64,000 nt of DNA from Chloroflexota bacterium (GTDB taxonomy: Bacteria > Chloroflexota > Anaerolineae > UBA4142 > SHND01). Below the pieces are notes generated by a model, which was given only the letters and a program-made list of their open reading frames with translations, had not been told where the DNA came from and did no database searches. Positions 33,415-42,831 of the stretch are shown piece after piece. Position numbers and translations under genes: made by a program. The stretch is from NCBI GenBank assembly GCA_004295045.1, contig SHND01000003.1:1-64000 (forward strand), given 5' to 3'. The stretch's first letter is position 1. Every line of letters starts with the position of its first letter.

Positions 33415-35394
33415 TTACTCAGACGTCGGCAGCCAAAGCGTGGTGGTTTCCCATGCTTCGCCGCCGCCCTCGCGATAAATATACCATTTCCATAAATCGA
33501 GTCCCGAAAATGCAACGGGCTCCCATTCCACGCCGATGTGATACTTTTGCCCGCGCCAATTGCCGGGCGGGGGCGAACCCGCGGAGGTGATTACGGCTTG
33601 AGCATCCGTGACGCGATCTATTTGATTCGTCCATTGGATATTCGGGAAAGTGCGCAGCGCCCATCGCGCGGCTGCATCCAAACTCGAATCCGCCGCGATG
33701 CGAATTACGTGTTCGTCGCCATTTTGCCACTGCGAATTCCATTCTAAATCACGCACCAAGTCTCGCATCTGAAGCGGCGTTTGCGCTCCGGCAAGCACTT
33801 CGCGCAGCGGTTCTACATTAGAAAAATTCAATTGCCAAACTCCGCGCAATGTGCCTAAGGCAAGCAGGACGAGAATGAAAAATGCCATCAACGTCGTCGT
33901 GCGCGCGACGCCAACGAGCATGACGCTCAAGCCGACAAAGACGCCGAGAAGAAAAAACACAATCACCCCCAGCGTCAGCGCGGCGAATACGATTGACGCA
34001 CTCGCCGCGTCGCGACTGAATAGCTGCATAACCGCGTCCAGCGCGGGCGAAAAATGCGTTTGTTGAATAAAGGTCACGATCTGCAAATAAACCAATGCCG
34101 AGAGAACCATCAACATCACAAACACGAGAATTTCCCCCGCGCGCATCGAACGCCACCCGCCGGTTGCGCGAATATCATGCACGCCGCGTTCCAGCAAATT
34201 ACCAATGAACCATCCCGCCAACAACATCATCGGCAGCGCGACGGCAATAACAATCGAAGGCGTCTTGTCGCCAGCCAATGTATAGACGAGGAACGTCACG
34301 AGCGCCACGAGCGCCAACATTCGCATCAAACTTACCAACGCGCCTTCGGAGCTGGAAAGTGTCAGCGCAAGCACCAACCCCGCGAGACCAAAAACGAGTG
34401 TCAGCGGTTCGTAAAGCAGCATCCATGTCAAGGGCGTTGTGAAATTGCCGAATGCGGCAAACTCATTCAGCCACGCGCCAAACAAATTAAACGCAACTCC
34501 CAAACCGTCGCGATTCAGCAAAAATGTCGTCGCAAGCACAAGATACGTCGCGCCAAAGACAACTGCCGCGCGCAAATAAGGATGCGTTAAAACATTTGTT
34601 GATGCGGGGGCGCGATTCTCTGTCTGTTCAGGCGCGCCGCGTTTTTCTAACAATGCTGTGATGAGGAAAAACAACGCGCCCGTGATCAAAATCGGATAGG
34701 CGGGACTGTCCGCAGTCAGCGCCACCGCCGCAAAGAATGCGGCAAGATACAATGAACGCGGTTTGTCGGAATAGCGAAACCGCCAATAAAACAACAGCGT
34801 CGCGAGCGCAGCCCCCACCGCCAAATCTACGGCAGACAAGTTGCGCGCGAAAAATACGAGCGTTGGCGAAAAAGCAATCAACAGCGCGGCGACGAGCGCG
34901 CCCGTTTTGCCTAACGCATTGCGCGTGAGCGGAGGCATCAGCACGAGTAATGTGCTCAATGCCGCAGGAATAAACCGCGCCGTTAAATCACTCGCGCCAA
35001 AGAGAAAAAAGGAAATCCAATCGAGCGTGAACAAGAGCGGGCTGGCAAAGGGTTCCGCCGTCTTGCCGCTCAAAAAATTCCACGCCGCGAGGGCGGTTTG
35101 CGCTTCCGCAGGCGCGAGCGGGCGCGTGTCGAGATTCACCACGCGCAATAGGAAGGCGATGATCACAATCACGCCGTACACGAACACTTCCAACGTCAAC
35201 GCATTGACGAGCGAACGCAGGGTCAGTGAATCGGAACCCGTCATGTTCACATCGTTTGCAGGAACGGCGACAGCCGCTTGAACTGTTTCGGCATCGCCAT
35301 TATTGTGCGCGGGCGCGACTTGAATCACCGCATCATCCGGAAGAATGGCGGGGCTTGGATCTTGGGTGCGATTGCGACGACGATTCTTGGACAT
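33415..35394 (-). CDS. TIGR03663/GT39-like membrane protein
   Basis: 659 aa. Soluble N-terminal 75 residues, then about 12 membrane helices, then a small C-terminal external domain (about 540-659). The first helix and loop read FLLRVVNLDTRPLAPAEAQ, aligning with RFYDLGSAAWSHDEAI of the neighbouring fusion protein but with Ala at the Asp of the acidic pair. Later blocks such as 'FFARNLSAVDLAVGAAL' align with 'HYSRVDRHDIYVEV'. It is a paralogue of the gene downstream, possibly altered in catalysis. It lies 19 bp after the DUF2298 gene and is likely in the same transcript. Confidence 0.78.
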   Translation of the reverse strand: MSKNRRRNRTQDPSPAILPDDAVIQVAPAHNNGDAETVQAAVAVPANDVNMTGSDSLTLRSLVNALTLEVFVYGVIVIIAFLLRVVNLDTRPLAPAEAQTALAAWNFLSGKTAEPFASPLLFTLDWISFFLFGASDLTARFIPAALSTLLVLMPPLTRNALGKTGALVAALLIAFSPTLVFFARNLSAVDLAVGAALATLLFYWRFRYSDKPRSLYLAAFFAAVALTADSPAYPILITGALFFLITALLEKRGAPEQTENRAPASTNVLTHPYLRAAVVFGATYLVLATTFLLNRDGLGVAFNLFGAWLNEFAAFGNFTTPLTWMLLYEPLTLVFGLAGLVLALTLSSSEGALVSLMRMLALVALVTFLVYTLAGDKTPSIVIAVALPMMLLAGWFIGNLLERGVHDIRATGGWRSMRAGEILVFVMLMVLSALVYLQIVTFIQQTHFSPALDAVMQLFSRDAASASIVFAALTLGVIVFFLLGVFVGLSVMLVGVARTTTLMAFFILVLLALGTLRGVWQLNFSNVEPLREVLAGAQTPLQMRDLVRDLEWNSQWQNGDEHVIRIAADSSLDAAARWALRTFPNIQWTNQIDRVTDAQAVITSAGSPPPGNWRGQKYHIGVEWEPVAFSGLDLWKWYIYREGGGEAWETTTLWLPTSE

Positions 35395-35412
35395 GGCTAA
35401 ATCAAATAACGC

Positions 35413-37905
35413 TCAAGGCGCTTGCGGCGCGTTGATGGATACGCTCACTTGTCCGACGCGATAAATGCGCATCGAACCTTTTTCAAAAACCATTTCGCCG
35501 AGCTTGGCGAATTTGTCAACGGCAGCTTGATTCAAATTGTATTTCCCGCGTTCAATGTCCCCAACGAAAACGTATGAGACATTGTATTTTTCGAGTAGTT
35601 CACGCGCCTGCTCAACATCTCGCGTTTTGTAAATCTGCTCAACATCGCGTGCGCGCGGGTCGGCTTCTGTAGAATTCCCGCGCCACTGCAATTCGTGTCC
35701 GCTCCAGCCGAGAACGGTCGGCAGTCCGGTGGCAACCGAAACGCGGTTGTCAAACGAATATTGATCCCCCACGCTTTCCAGGATTACCGCGTTGGATGGG
35801 ATATTTGCGCGCGCCCATTCAATCGCGGCATAATCGTCGGGAAACGAACGCTGCACCCAACTCCAGCCGTCGAGCGTTGGCGTCGTCTCGGTGGCTTGAA
35901 AATAATTCGCGCGATTCGGAAACGCAAGCGTCGGATAAATCATACTCAAGCCAAACATCACAGCAAACGCGGCGAGCCAAAGGGTGCGCCCGACGCCGCG
36001 CGTCGTTTGCCAAACATAAAACGCGCCGAATGCCGAAGCCAGCGCGAGCAAGAGCCACGCTTGATAGTACAATTTGAACACGGTGTTCATCCGCGTTTCA
36101 AATGTGTCGCGAATGAACAAAAACTCTACGCCGAACGTTAGAATGAAACCAACCAACGCCAGCAACAGCGCAAACACAATCGTCGTCCGTTGTGCATTGG
36201 TAGCCGCGCCCTCGCTGCGAGTCAACATGATGTATCCCAACGCGGCGATGCCTGCGATCAACACGACCAGCAGGAGAAATGTACCGGGGCTCGCGACAAA
36301 TGAAAATCCAAAGGCGCCAAGCACGCTCGCCGTCGCGTTCTGGGGGTTCGTTTGTAATGCGTTGGCTAACAGTTCACGGAGGGATGGAATCAAGAACAAG
36401 ACGATTGCGCCCAACAACGCGATAACAAAAGGCACCGCGAGCAGCGGCAGCGCAAACTCGAACCATTCTCGCGCGGCGCGGCGCTTGTCGCGCAGTTGCC
36501 AAAACAGGACGCCCACGAAAGTTGCAATCGCAAAGACGAACATCCCCCACATGATGAGATATTGATGCAGCGGTGTGCGACTAAAGATGTTGGGAAGAAT
36601 TCCGCGCGCTTGCGATGCAAAGCCAAGATAGAACGGCAGAAATAAAATGTAACCGCCGACGAACAGCAGGACGAGAAAGAGAATTGACGAAGCAAGCAGC
36701 CACGCTGAAAATTTTCCCAACGCGCGATATTGTGAAATCGCAAACGCGGCGGCAATCACCACACCATACGTGACAATGTCCCACGTATTCAACATGCCGA
36801 GCGCGCCGACAACCAACACTGTGAGCAGCGTTTGGGGCGTGAAAAATTCTTGAAACGCGTCTTGCGCATTTGAAATCGCGCGCGTTGGCTTGAGCAAAAG
36901 ATGAAACGCCACCGCGAGCGCAAGGATGCCGAATGGCAGCGCAAGAACATGCGGATGCAAATCGCCGAGCAGGAAACTGAACGCGGGAAATTCATCAATG
37001 ACTTCAATGTGTCCGCCGCCCACGGGGGCTTTGTCATTCAAGACGCGCGAGGCGCGCCACCACCACCAATTGTCCTCCGGAATGAATGTTCCCGACGGCT
37101 GCACCTCCTCAAGACCATGCAAGTTCAACTCGGCATAAAATGCGCGCGAGCCGATTTTCGCGTTATACGTCGTTTCCAAAACACCTTCCAGATTGCCGAT
37201 GACGAGCAAAAGAAAAACGGCGATCACTCCAAAGACGTACGGCGCGCGGGATGGCTGCTTGGGACGGTCTTCGTCGGAGGTTTGCGCGTACGAGACAACA
37301 TTAAAGCTCAAACCGAACGCGCCAACTGCCGCCAACGCAAAGGTCATGATCAAACCAAGATTGAACGCGTACGCTGACGGAATGTTTCCCAATTTTGCCA
37401 ACGCCGCGACGATGACGTAACCGAGATAATAGTAACTGATGGCATAACCCGACAACCACGCGTCATGCGGCGGAAACGTTGCGCTCGACAGAATGGAATT
37501 GAGGAACATAAATTCCATCGGCTTTTCGGTCGCGGCGATTTCGGGATTGAACGCGCGAAAATACGCAAACGCCAGATACGCCGCGCCAAAAACAATTTCG
37601 ACGAAAAGCGCGTAACGCCAATGCGCGCGCAGCCACGCCAAAACCGAATCTTCGCCAACGCCGCGCAGCAGCGTCCAACTCGCGACGGCGAGCACAACCA
37701 AAATAACTGCCAGCGCGCCGAAACTATTTTGCAAAAAGCCCAGCGCGCCGAGCAGCCAAAATGGGTACACCCACACAAGAAGCGCAAGCGGCTTGGCGAA
37801 CGCATACCCTCGATCCGGTAGAAAGCGCAAAAAACGCATTGTGAGGGGCAATGCGGCGAAACCGAGCAAAAGGAGGAGAACCCACCAGACCAGCAAATAA
37901 AGCAT
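35413..37905 (-). CDS. DUF2298 (chlor_Arch_YYY) membrane protein
   Basis: 830 aa with many helices. It shows the family pattern DRGYAFAKPLALLVWVYPFW near the N-terminus, KPMEFMFLNSILSSATFPP, the tyrosine-rich ISYYYLGYVIVAAL that gives the family its YYY name, and FSFLLGDLHPHVLALPF. A C-terminal soluble part has NRVSVATGLPTVLGWSGHE and YNVSYVFVGDIERG. DUF2298 proteins are presumed GT-C-like glycosyltransferases of unknown substrate. The same domain forms the C-terminal half of the next gene upstream. Confidence 0.9.
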   Translation of the reverse strand: MLYLLVWWVLLLLLGFAALPLTMRFLRFLPDRGYAFAKPLALLVWVYPFWLLGALGFLQNSFGALAVILVVLAVASWTLLRGVGEDSVLAWLRAHWRYALFVEIVFGAAYLAFAYFRAFNPEIAATEKPMEFMFLNSILSSATFPPHDAWLSGYAISYYYLGYVIVAALAKLGNIPSAYAFNLGLIMTFALAAVGAFGLSFNVVSYAQTSDEDRPKQPSRAPYVFGVIAVFLLLVIGNLEGVLETTYNAKIGSRAFYAELNLHGLEEVQPSGTFIPEDNWWWWRASRVLNDKAPVGGGHIEVIDEFPAFSFLLGDLHPHVLALPFGILALAVAFHLLLKPTRAISNAQDAFQEFFTPQTLLTVLVVGALGMLNTWDIVTYGVVIAAAFAISQYRALGKFSAWLLASSILFLVLLFVGGYILFLPFYLGFASQARGILPNIFSRTPLHQYLIMWGMFVFAIATFVGVLFWQLRDKRRAAREWFEFALPLLAVPFVIALLGAIVLFLIPSLRELLANALQTNPQNATASVLGAFGFSFVASPGTFLLLVVLIAGIAALGYIMLTRSEGAATNAQRTTIVFALLLALVGFILTFGVEFLFIRDTFETRMNTVFKLYYQAWLLLALASAFGAFYVWQTTRGVGRTLWLAAFAVMFGLSMIYPTLAFPNRANYFQATETTPTLDGWSWVQRSFPDDYAAIEWARANIPSNAVILESVGDQYSFDNRVSVATGLPTVLGWSGHELQWRGNSTEADPRARDVEQIYKTRDVEQARELLEKYNVSYVFVGDIERGKYNLNQAAVDKFAKLGEMVFEKGSMRIYRVGQVSVSINAPQAP

Positions 37906-37968
37906 CAGTCTATTTTTGTAACATTTGATTCTTAAATTCGGCTGAACATCGGCTTAACAATGCGCGAT

Positions 37969-40900
37969 TCATTCAAGCACCTGCGCCACTTTATCGCGCA
38001 AGGCGTAAATTTGCACGCCGTCGTGGTCGTAGATTTTTTTCAGAATGCCACTCTCCGCCATCGCGTCAAACTTGGCGAAACCGCCCGCATCGTACATCGC
38101 GTGTTCCAGCGGACCGACATAGATCAACGAAACGTTATAGTGACGCAGTAAATCGAGCGCCGCATTCGCGTCAGTCGTTTCGTAAATCGTTTTGATGTCA
38201 TGAATGCGATTATCCACGATGTCGCCCGGCAAAAGCGAGTATTGCTGCTTGGTATGCCAATCCCAACCCACGACAACGGGCAGCCCCGTATTGATTGAAA
38301 CGCGATCGCCCCAGTGATACAAATCGGTATTGGCTTCGACGATAACGGGCGAACCGATTATGTTTTCGCGCAGCCATTGAATCGCCTGATAATCTTGGTT
38401 CAGGTCCATCTCGTGATCTTTTTCGGTGTACGTCGCGCGCGTCATATAGGCAAGTCCGTCGAGTCCGGGCGACATACTTGGCACAAAACGGTCCTTTACT
38501 TTTGCCCAACCGGCGAACGCGGGATACAAAAATCCCGCAAAGAGCAGCAGCGCCGCAAGTCCCCACCAGAGCGCTTTCCACGTTTGCGCGACGGAAGAAT
38601 CTCCGACAATTTGTTTTTCTGCTGCTGCATCCGTCCGCGCGGAACGAAACCACAAGTGATCGAAAACAATCGCCAATCCGCCCGAGCTTGCGATGGCGAA
38701 AAAGACCCACGCTTGCAGATAAAATTTAAAGACGGTGTTCATGCGCCCGATGTCGCCTTTGAGCGTGACAACTTCTACCATGAGCGTCAGCAGCAACGCG
38801 GCGACGATCAACAGCGCAAAGAAACGATGAACGCTTGCCGTATCGCGTTCCAGTAAAATCCAAACGGCGAGCGCCACGAGCGGAACGACTATGGCAAAGA
38901 CATAGAGCCCAAGCAGAATCAAACCGACTTCCAACACAACAAGCGCGGGGACGAGATAAATCAGCCATCCTTCTTTCAAAGCGCTTGGGATTATTGCGTC
39001 AGCGGCAGCATTCAACGTGCGCGCTGATTTGCTTGCCATCAGAATTAACAAATAGGTCGCGACGAAAAAGATAAAGATTCCATGCACGACCAAATAATCG
39101 CTCAAGGTGGTGCGCGCATCTTTCCACAATTCGACGCTCGTGTAGGCGGTGCCATAGTTGATGATGTAGGGCCAGTAAAACAAGACCGCCAAAGCAATCA
39201 ATCCGATCACCCGCCATCCCAAATCATGCGCGATACGGCGCGGGTCGAGCTGCAAACCCAAACGCAGCGATCCATAAAATATTGCAAACAACATGACGAG
39301 AATGTAAATCGCCATGTCAATCGTAATTTTCACGCCCGCCGCGTTGATCGGGACGATGAGAATGGCAACTTGAACCAAGGCAATCACAATAAAAAGCAAA
39401 TAGCGTCGAATCCATTCACTCCAACTAAATTCGTAATCGTCCTGTGCGCGCTGCTCTGCAAAATAGCCAAGCACCATCGCGCAGCCAAACAACGCGAGGT
39501 ACGTCGGATAATCCCACGTATTGATCGCGCGCAGTGCGCCCAACACCAGCGCGACGATTCCCAAATCGTACCAACGCAGCTTGGCGTGTAAAAACAATGC
39601 GTGCGCGGCGAGTCCTAGCCCGACGAGCGTAAACGGAAGCGCCATCAAATGCGCGTGCAGGTCGGCATACACGAACGTAAAGAACGGCATTTCGTTGATC
39701 GTGCCGGGAATGACGCGCGTCGCCGTCCAGTACCAATTTCCGATTGGGACAGGCAAGTCTTTGCCACCCATCCACGCCATCAAACCGCCCAACAGCGCGG
39801 ACAAGCCATTCGTCGCGCCGCTTTGCTGTCCCAATTCAACGAGCCCTGTGTACAAGACACCGACTTGACCGAGATTGCCGAGAATCACGACAAAGACAGC
39901 CGCAACCAATCCCGCGAGAATGGGGCGAATCAAATGTCCAAGTTCAAAGTTCGACTTTCGATTTACCAGATTGAACACGACACCAAACGCGCCGCTCGCA
40001 GTCATTGCAAAAAACATCGGGAGCAACAAGTTGTACGCGACTTCGGGAACGATGCCAATCAATTTCACCAAGGTCGCGCTGATCACTTGACCGAAATAGT
40101 AATAGTTGATGAATCTGCCTTCGAACCATGGATTGTAGGCGGGAAAATAGGTCGTCTTGATTACTGCGTTCAGGTATGCGAAATCCATCGGCTTTTCGCC
40201 GCCGAAAAACGGATGCCACAGGTCGGGATTGCCGTAGCGAATCGCGAGGTCGAGCGCGAAAAATGCGAGATACACCGCTTCAATGACGACAAGCAATTTC
40301 CAATGCGCGCGCAAATATTCGAGCATCGCCGCGCGTTTGCGCCACACAATGAACAGAGCGCCGATGAGCATCGCACCGAGTACCAACAGCATCGTCGTGC
40401 GCTCGAACGGCAGCGCGCGATAACTCGCCAGCGTCCATGTCAACCACGCCAGCGCGAGCACGCCAACCATTTTTGCGAACGCGTAACCGCGATCTGCAAA
40501 TTTGCGAAAGGCGACAAAGGTGTACGGAAACGCGAGAACGCCGAGCGCCCAAATGGAGACGAGCCACGCGAGGACAGGGATTTGATTGACGAGATCGTTC
40601 GGGTTGAAAATCTGCGACCATGTGCCGCCCGCGTAATTTGCCGCCATCACTTCGGGCGACATGCGAAAGCCATCTTTGGAAGCAACCGCGTCAATTGGTT
40701 TGAGTCGTTCCACTTCGGAGAGGTCAACGCTGTTCAACAGACGCGCGGTGTTCTCGGACGAATAACGCGCCGATTTTTTGAAAATCAAAACTTTCGGATG
40801 ATCGTACACGGTGAACGCTTCATCCGAAGAATCGTCATTGATGACGATGCCGAACAATTGCGGATACGAAGTAAATTCCTTTACCTTGTCAAAGCCGAGT

Positions 40901-42726
40901 TCGCCGTCAAAGAGCCATTCGTAATATTTAGTGGTCAACGGATAACGATACGGCAAGCGCGGGATGGATTGATACAACCGATTGCTCGACAGGACAATAT
41001 ATTGCGCTTCGTCAATCCATTTCTGGAGATTTTCGCGTTTCGATTCATCATCCTCACCATAATTCTGCATCAAGCCATCGCTCGACGTGGTGAGGCCTTG
41101 ATAGCCGCCGAACGGAAGGGGATCGTCCCAATGTTCGTTTGCAATGGCAGCCCCGGGTGGAACATTTGCTTTGAGCCAATCCGACGCGGCAATGCGCGAA
41201 ACGGGACGCATGTAAATTGTTGTGAACGCCGTCGCCCAAAACGCGGTGTACGCAAAGAGAATTGCGATAAAAAGAGCTGTGGCGACGCGCGCAATTGTAT
41301 TCCACGGCACGCGCAGCTGCTTGGCGTGATCCCAAAGCCAAAAAACAAAGAACGCGGCGTAAATCACAAAAAAAGGATAGAGCGGCAAATAATAGCGGAT
41401 GACCAAGACAAACTGCTGTCCGAGATACAAAAAGAATCCGCCGATCCACAGAACCATGAGTAGATGATTCCATTTGCGGTAGCGCACGATTTCGTAAATG
41501 CCAACAAAGAATCCTGCCCATGCCGCAAAAGCGAGGGGAAAGCCAAGCCCGTAATTGAACAAATTGTAAAGAGGGAAGAGATACGCCGCGCGCCCGGTCC
41601 ATTGATGACTGGGCGGATAATCAATCTCACCGCTAATCAACTGGCTGATGAATTTCATATCATCGAGCCATTTCGGATTTAGCGAGAACAAACCTTTGAA
41701 CGCGTACGGCTGCGCGATGCGGAAAATGACGAGCGCGGCGAAAGCTGCAATGACCAAACCAACGCCGACCTGGAATACTGCGCTCCAAAAATCTGCGGCT
41801 GTCTCGGTGGAAGAAGCGGCGTCTGTTGTTTCGCGCGTTTTCGTTTCGATTTCAATAATAATGGGACCGAGCGAAATTGTTCGTGTGTTGGCGGATGGAT
41901 TCACAGAGGCGTTGTCGCCAACCACCGAACCCGCGTCCATCGAAAACGTACGCTCCGCATTCGAAGCGAGCGCGACGCGTTTCACAGAGCCGAGCAGCGT
42001 CGCCAGCCGCAGCAGCGCGGCGATGACAATGATTGCGGCAAAGGTGATGAAATTGATGCGTGACGCGACAGCGAGCCCAAGTGACGCGCCCGCTAATGCA
42101 TAGGCGAGCCAGCCGCGTTTCCCCTGCATGATGTCGAGGGTGAACCAAAACGCGAGGACAATCGGAACATTCCCAAATGCGTCTACGGTAAAAAAGTGCG
42201 ACTCTTGGATTGGCAAGACAGCGACGGCGTACAAGAGCGCGGCAAAAAGTCCTACCCGCACATCAAACAAACGTCGCCCCAACGCAAACACCATCGCGCA
42301 GGTGAACAAATCATAAAGCGCGGATAATACGCGTCCGACGATGTGAATGTCCCAGTAATCTGCTTTGTCGAGGATTTGCGCGGCGACGCGGACGATGAAC
42401 AAGGGCGCGGTGCCGTACACGAACGAACCAAAATTGTTGTTGTACGGGTTCATCGGCGAATTGTCGGTGTCAAAATATTGACCGATAGAATCAGGCAAGC
42501 GGATCGCCGACGACACCATCGTCAAAAAGCGTTCGTCGGGATGCAGGTGCTGATCAGCATCCCAATTCACCCCCGTAAAACGAAAAACCGCCGCAAAGAT
42601 CAAAATCAGGATGAGGACAAGCCACCAATAACGTTCAATGAAACTGCGAGGGCTACCGGCGAACGGAGCGGGCGAATGACTTGACAAAGAGGTTTGATCT
42701 GGAACCGACTGCATAGATTCACTCAT
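37969..42726 (-). CDS. PMT/GT39-DUF2298 fusion, giant membrane protein
   Basis: 1585 aa, two complete GT-C-like modules in one frame. Residues about 30-680: PMT/GT39-type, with the acidic motif HPDERFL after the first helix, about 12 helices, and a soluble tail with FTVYDHPKVLIF. Residues about 710-1585: DUF2298, with DRGYAFAKMVGVLALAW, KPMDFAYLNAVIKTTYFP, FINYYYFGQVISATL and FFTFVYADLHAHLMALPF, ending in DRVSINTGLPVVVGWDWH. The second half is a paralogue of the adjacent 830-aa protein; the first half is a paralogue of the protein at 54651-56492. It is likely a surface-glycan glycosyltransferase using lipid-linked sugars, which is inference from family. Confidence 0.9.
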   Translation of the reverse strand: MSESMQSVPDQTSLSSHSPAPFAGSPRSFIERYWWLVLILILIFAAVFRFTGVNWDADQHLHPDERFLTMVSSAIRLPDSIGQYFDTDNSPMNPYNNNFGSFVYGTAPLFIVRVAAQILDKADYWDIHIVGRVLSALYDLFTCAMVFALGRRLFDVRVGLFAALLYAVAVLPIQESHFFTVDAFGNVPIVLAFWFTLDIMQGKRGWLAYALAGASLGLAVASRINFITFAAIIVIAALLRLATLLGSVKRVALASNAERTFSMDAGSVVGDNASVNPSANTRTISLGPIIIEIETKTRETTDAASSTETAADFWSAVFQVGVGLVIAAFAALVIFRIAQPYAFKGLFSLNPKWLDDMKFISQLISGEIDYPPSHQWTGRAAYLFPLYNLFNYGLGFPLAFAAWAGFFVGIYEIVRYRKWNHLLMVLWIGGFFLYLGQQFVLVIRYYLPLYPFFVIYAAFFVFWLWDHAKQLRVPWNTIARVATALFIAILFAYTAFWATAFTTIYMRPVSRIAASDWLKANVPPGAAIANEHWDDPLPFGGYQGLTTSSDGLMQNYGEDDESKRENLQKWIDEAQYIVLSSNRLYQSIPRLPYRYPLTTKYYEWLFDGELGFDKVKEFTSYPQLFGIVINDDSSDEAFTVYDHPKVLIFKKSARYSSENTARLLNSVDLSEVERLKPIDAVASKDGFRMSPEVMAANYAGGTWSQIFNPNDLVNQIPVLAWLVSIWALGVLAFPYTFVAFRKFADRGYAFAKMVGVLALAWLTWTLASYRALPFERTTMLLVLGAMLIGALFIVWRKRAAMLEYLRAHWKLLVVIEAVYLAFFALDLAIRYGNPDLWHPFFGGEKPMDFAYLNAVIKTTYFPAYNPWFEGRFINYYYFGQVISATLVKLIGIVPEVAYNLLLPMFFAMTASGAFGVVFNLVNRKSNFELGHLIRPILAGLVAAVFVVILGNLGQVGVLYTGLVELGQQSGATNGLSALLGGLMAWMGGKDLPVPIGNWYWTATRVIPGTINEMPFFTFVYADLHAHLMALPFTLVGLGLAAHALFLHAKLRWYDLGIVALVLGALRAINTWDYPTYLALFGCAMVLGYFAEQRAQDDYEFSWSEWIRRYLLFIVIALVQVAILIVPINAAGVKITIDMAIYILVMLFAIFYGSLRLGLQLDPRRIAHDLGWRVIGLIALAVLFYWPYIINYGTAYTSVELWKDARTTLSDYLVVHGIFIFFVATYLLILMASKSARTLNAAADAIIPSALKEGWLIYLVPALVVLEVGLILLGLYVFAIVVPLVALAVWILLERDTASVHRFFALLIVAALLLTLMVEVVTLKGDIGRMNTVFKFYLQAWVFFAIASSGGLAIVFDHLWFRSARTDAAAEKQIVGDSSVAQTWKALWWGLAALLLFAGFLYPAFAGWAKVKDRFVPSMSPGLDGLAYMTRATYTEKDHEMDLNQDYQAIQWLRENIIGSPVIVEANTDLYHWGDRVSINTGLPVVVGWDWHTKQQYSLLPGDIVDNRIHDIKTIYETTDANAALDLLRHYNVSLIYVGPLEHAMYDAGGFAKFDAMAESGILKKIYDHDGVQIYALRDKVAQVLE

Positions 42727-42746
42727 ATTGGAAAAGCAGAAGCAGA

Positions 42747-42775
42747 ATTAAATATAAGGCAGATTCCTTTTACAA
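42747..42775 (-). promoter_or_regulatory. Candidate promoter before the PMT-DUF2298 gene
   Basis: Minus strand: -35 TTGTAA (42770-42775), 17-bp spacer, -10 TTTAAT (42747-42752). The -35 overlaps a small GATTCC/GGAATC hairpin. The leader would be about 14 nt. Confidence 0.35.
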
Positions 42776-42831
42776 ACAAACGGAATCCCTTTGGTTTATT
42801 ACAAATATGCGGCGTTCGCAGCCGAACTCTC

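Noticed and set aside
39649..41463. 604-codon plus-strand frame inside the PMT-DUF2298 gene
   Set aside because: Antisense shadow produced by codon bias: very rich in Arg, His and Gln, no domain, fully covered by a recognisable gene.
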